Assembly (NCBI RefSeq): GCF_023091745.1
Contig: NC_068925.1
Location: 1 to 64,000, forward strand
Direction: 5' to 3'
Length of the DNA: 64,000 nucleotides
Origin: Budorcas taxicolor
Taxonomy: Eukaryota > Chordata > Mammalia > Artiodactyla > Bovidae
The translations under genes and the position numbers were made by a program. Below the pieces are notes generated by a model. That model saw only the letters and a list, made by a program, of their open reading frames with translations, had not been told where the DNA came from and made no database searches. Of the stretch, positions 62,067 to 64,000 are shown in pieces. How positions within the stretch are numbered: position 1 is the stretch's first letter; every line of letters starts with the position of its first letter.

Positions 62067-63698
62067 ATGGATCTTGGGGTGCTTCTGAGACTCCCCAGGG
62101 GAGTCAGGCCTCGTCTCGAGTGGGGGCATGCACGTGCGCTTTCCTCCCGAGCTGCAGCAGTAGTGTCACGCTTCCTGTCACGTGGATCAAGGGATCTGTG
62201 GCTTTCCCTCGAAGCTGTCCCTCGAGGCTTTCCCACGAGGCTTTCCCACAGGGCTGTGCCACGTGCCACCTTGGTGTGAGTCGATCCTCGGCGTGAAAGA
62301 CGAGCCGGTGAAGGGAAAAGAGGTTCCTCTGGAATGGACTGAGACATCTGGGGGACTCTTGGAATGGTGGCACGACCCTGGAGGTCCTCTATCCGTTCCT
62401 GTTGAGAGGGCCTCCTCTTGAGATGCGACGGGAACGCCGGGAACTCTTTCCCGACGAAGCAGGGAAAGGATCCCTCATCTCGAGCTACCAGGCGGAAACG
62501 GGGCTCCTCTGGATGTGGGCGGGACCCTCGTGATTCCTCTCGAGTGGAGACGGGTATGTCGGGGATCTTCTTGATTTGCACCAAGGGTGTGAAGGACCCT
62601 TTGGAAGTTCCAGAGGTGAGGTGTGATCAGCCTCGAGACGCCTCAGCGGAAATGGGCCTCATCTCGCCTGGAGGGGAGAACCTCCTGGATTTTCTCGAGT
62701 TGCGGCAGGTCTTCTCGAGTTACGACGGGGACCTCAGGGACCCGCTCTGGTGGCCTCAGGAAAGGCCAGTCCCCATGCGAGTTGCTAGGGGACCTCTCGG
62801 GATTCCTCTCCCGTCCATGCCGGGGCCTCAGTCCTTGTGTGGAGTCGGGGCCGGAACCTGAGGATTCCTCTCCAGTGTTGCCATGGATCTTGGGGTGCTT
62901 CTGAGTCTCCCCAGGGGAGTCAGGCCTCGTCTCGAGTGGGGGCATGCACGTGCACTTTCCTTCCGAGCTGCAGCAGTAGTGTCACGCTTCCTGTCACGTG
63001 GATCAAGGGATCTGTGGCTTTCCCTCGAGGCTGTCCCTCGAGGCTTTCCCACGAGGCTTTCCCACAGGGCTGTGCCACGTGCCACCTTGGTGTGAGTCGA
63101 TCCTCGGCGTGAAAGACGAGCCGGTGAAGGGAAAAGAGGTTCCTCTGGAATGGACTGAGACATCTGGGGGACTCTTGGAATGGTGGCACGACCCTGGAGG
63201 TCCTCTATCCGTTCCTGTTGAGAGGGCCTCCTCTTGAGATGCGACGGGAACGCCGGGAACTCTTTCCCGACGAAGCAGGGAAAGGATCCCTCATCTCGAG
63301 CTACGAGGCGGAAACGGGGCTCCTCTGGATGTAGGCGGGACCCTCGTGATTCCTCTCGAGTGGAGACGGGTATGTCGGGGATCTTCTTGATTTGCACCAA
63401 GGGTGTGAAGGACCCTTTGGAAGTTCCAGAGGTGAGGTGTGATCAGCCTCGAGACGCCTCAGCGGAAATGGGCCTCATCTCGCCTGGAGGGGAGAAATTC
63501 CTGGATTTTCTCGAGTTGCGGCAGGTCTTCTCGAATTACGACGGGGACCTCAGGGACCCGCTCTGGTGGCCTCAGGAAAGGCCAGTCCCCATGCGAGTTG
63601 CTAGGGGACCTCTCGGGATTCCTCTCCCGTCCATGCCGGGAACTCAGTCCTTGTGTGGAGTCGGGGCCGGAACCTGAGGATTCCTCTCCAGTGTTGCC

Positions 63699-64000
63699 AT
63701 GGATCTTGGGGTGCTTCTGAGTCTCCCCAGGGGAGTCAGGCCTCGTCTCGAGTGGGGGCATGCACGTGCGCTTTCCTCCCGAGCTGCAGCAGTAGTGTCA
63801 CGCTTCCTGTCACGTGGATCAAGGGATCTGTGGCTTTCCCTCGAGGCTGTCCCTCGAGGCTTTCCCACGAGGCTTTCCCACAGGGCTGTGCCACGTGCCA
63901 CCTTGGTGTGAGTCGATCCTCGGCGTGAAAGACGAGCCGGTGAAGGGAAAAGAGGTTCCTCTGGAATGGACTGAGACATCTGGGGGACTCTTGGAATGGT
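63699..64000 (+). repeat. Partial monomer at right edge
   Basis: The first 302 bp of a monomer of majority sequence, including the three CACGTG palindromes and the 4 x 13-bp block, cut by the window end at GACTCTTGGAATGGT. The array continues to the right. Confidence 0.95.

Larger units (their letters stand above)
57197..63698 (+). repeat. Most homogeneous monomers, right part of window
   Basis: Anchors at 57197, 58013, 58829, 59645, 60461, 61264, 62067 and 62883. From about 57.73 kb a regional variant, CCTTTGGAAGTTCC in place of CCTTTCGAAGTTCC, is present in all monomers but the one at 61.79 kb. AGGCCAGACCCC marks three neighbours (about 57894, 58710 and 59526). CTGGAGGTCCTCTATCCG marks three others (about 59956, 62379 and 63195, the first reading ACCTGGAGG). 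Near 57260-57294 a lost C in GCATGACGTGC is balanced by an extra G in AGTGGTCACG, so the monomer keeps 816 bp. Confidence 0.92.
1..64000 (+). repeat. Satellite DNA array, 816-bp monomer, caprine/ovine satellite I type (related to bovine 1.715)
   Basis: The entire window is a direct tandem array. The anchor ATGGATCTTGGGGTG (or a one-base variant) occurs 79 times, all on the + strand. Intervals are 816 bp (58 times), 815 bp (13), 803 bp (2) and 811-817 bp for five others, all near the left end. No interval is longer than 817 bp, so no transposon, SINE, LINE or unique DNA interrupts the array. Composition is G+C rich (roughly 60% by eye) with about 50 CpG per monomer. Family knowledge: sheep and goat satellite I has a monomer of about 816-820 bp, sits in pericentromeric heterochromatin, and derives from the same 31-bp ancestral unit as bovine 1.715. 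The satellite nature is seen directly; the family name is recalled and could be checked by one alignment. There are no gene-bearing stretches anywhere, so this entry also covers all gene-free sequence. Confidence 0.93.

Noticed and set aside
1..64000. Bovine 1.715 satellite itself
   Set aside because: That satellite has a monomer of about 1.4 kb; the period here is 816 bp throughout. It is taken as a relative, not the same repeat.
1..64000. Ribosomal DNA, alpha satellite or retroelement array
   Set aside because: No rRNA-like sequence, no 171-bp period, and no terminal repeats, poly-A tracts or target-site duplications between monomers.

Overview
The whole 64 kb window is one uninterrupted, head-to-tail tandem array of a G+C-rich satellite with a monomer of about 816 bp. 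Using the near-invariant ATGGATCTTGGGGTG site as an anchor, I find 79 monomer anchors between positions 103 and 63699. Of the 78 intervals between them, 58 are exactly 816 bp, 13 are 815 bp, two are 803 bp, and the other five (811, 812, 813, 814 and 817 bp) all lie in the first 6.6 kb. Every monomer has the same orientation. I see no gene, RNA gene, transposon, inverted segment or unique sequence.

Monomer length, composition and internal make-up fit satellite I of sheep, goat and their relatives (Bovidae: Caprini). That family has monomers of about 816-820 bp, is pericentromeric, and is related to the bovine 1.715 satellite built from 31-bp subrepeats. Here a degenerate TTCCTCTCGAG-like phrase recurs about every 30-31 bp through the monomer, which agrees. 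The family name rests on recall of its properties; species cannot be settled from the window.

Layout. 1-5.8 kb: monomers with many one-base indels, mostly in homopolymers (array edge or assembly error). 5.8-12.7 kb: regular 816-bp monomers, including an 8-monomer-displaced copy of the window's start. 12.73-16.80 and 17.63-21.70 kb: two nearly identical 5-monomer blocks displaced by 4,895 bp. 21.7-32.7 kb: mixed subtypes with runs of neighbours sharing private variants. 32.7-50.6 kb: the clearest higher-order pattern, in which an EcoRI-bearing subtype returns every 5, 6, 6 and 5 monomers. 50.6-57.2 kb: mixed, with a perfect adjacent duplication of about 0.96 kb. 57.2-64.0 kb: the most homogeneous part, containing two consecutive 803-bp monomers that lost one unit of an internal 4 x 13-bp repeat.

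Nothing works together as genes. The many open frames on both strands are a by-product of a high-GC repeat whose length is a multiple of three. The interest is in array evolution: unequal exchange at 1, 2, 3, 5, 6, 7 and 8-monomer scales, CpG retention and decay, and a conserved set of three CACGTG palindromes per monomer.
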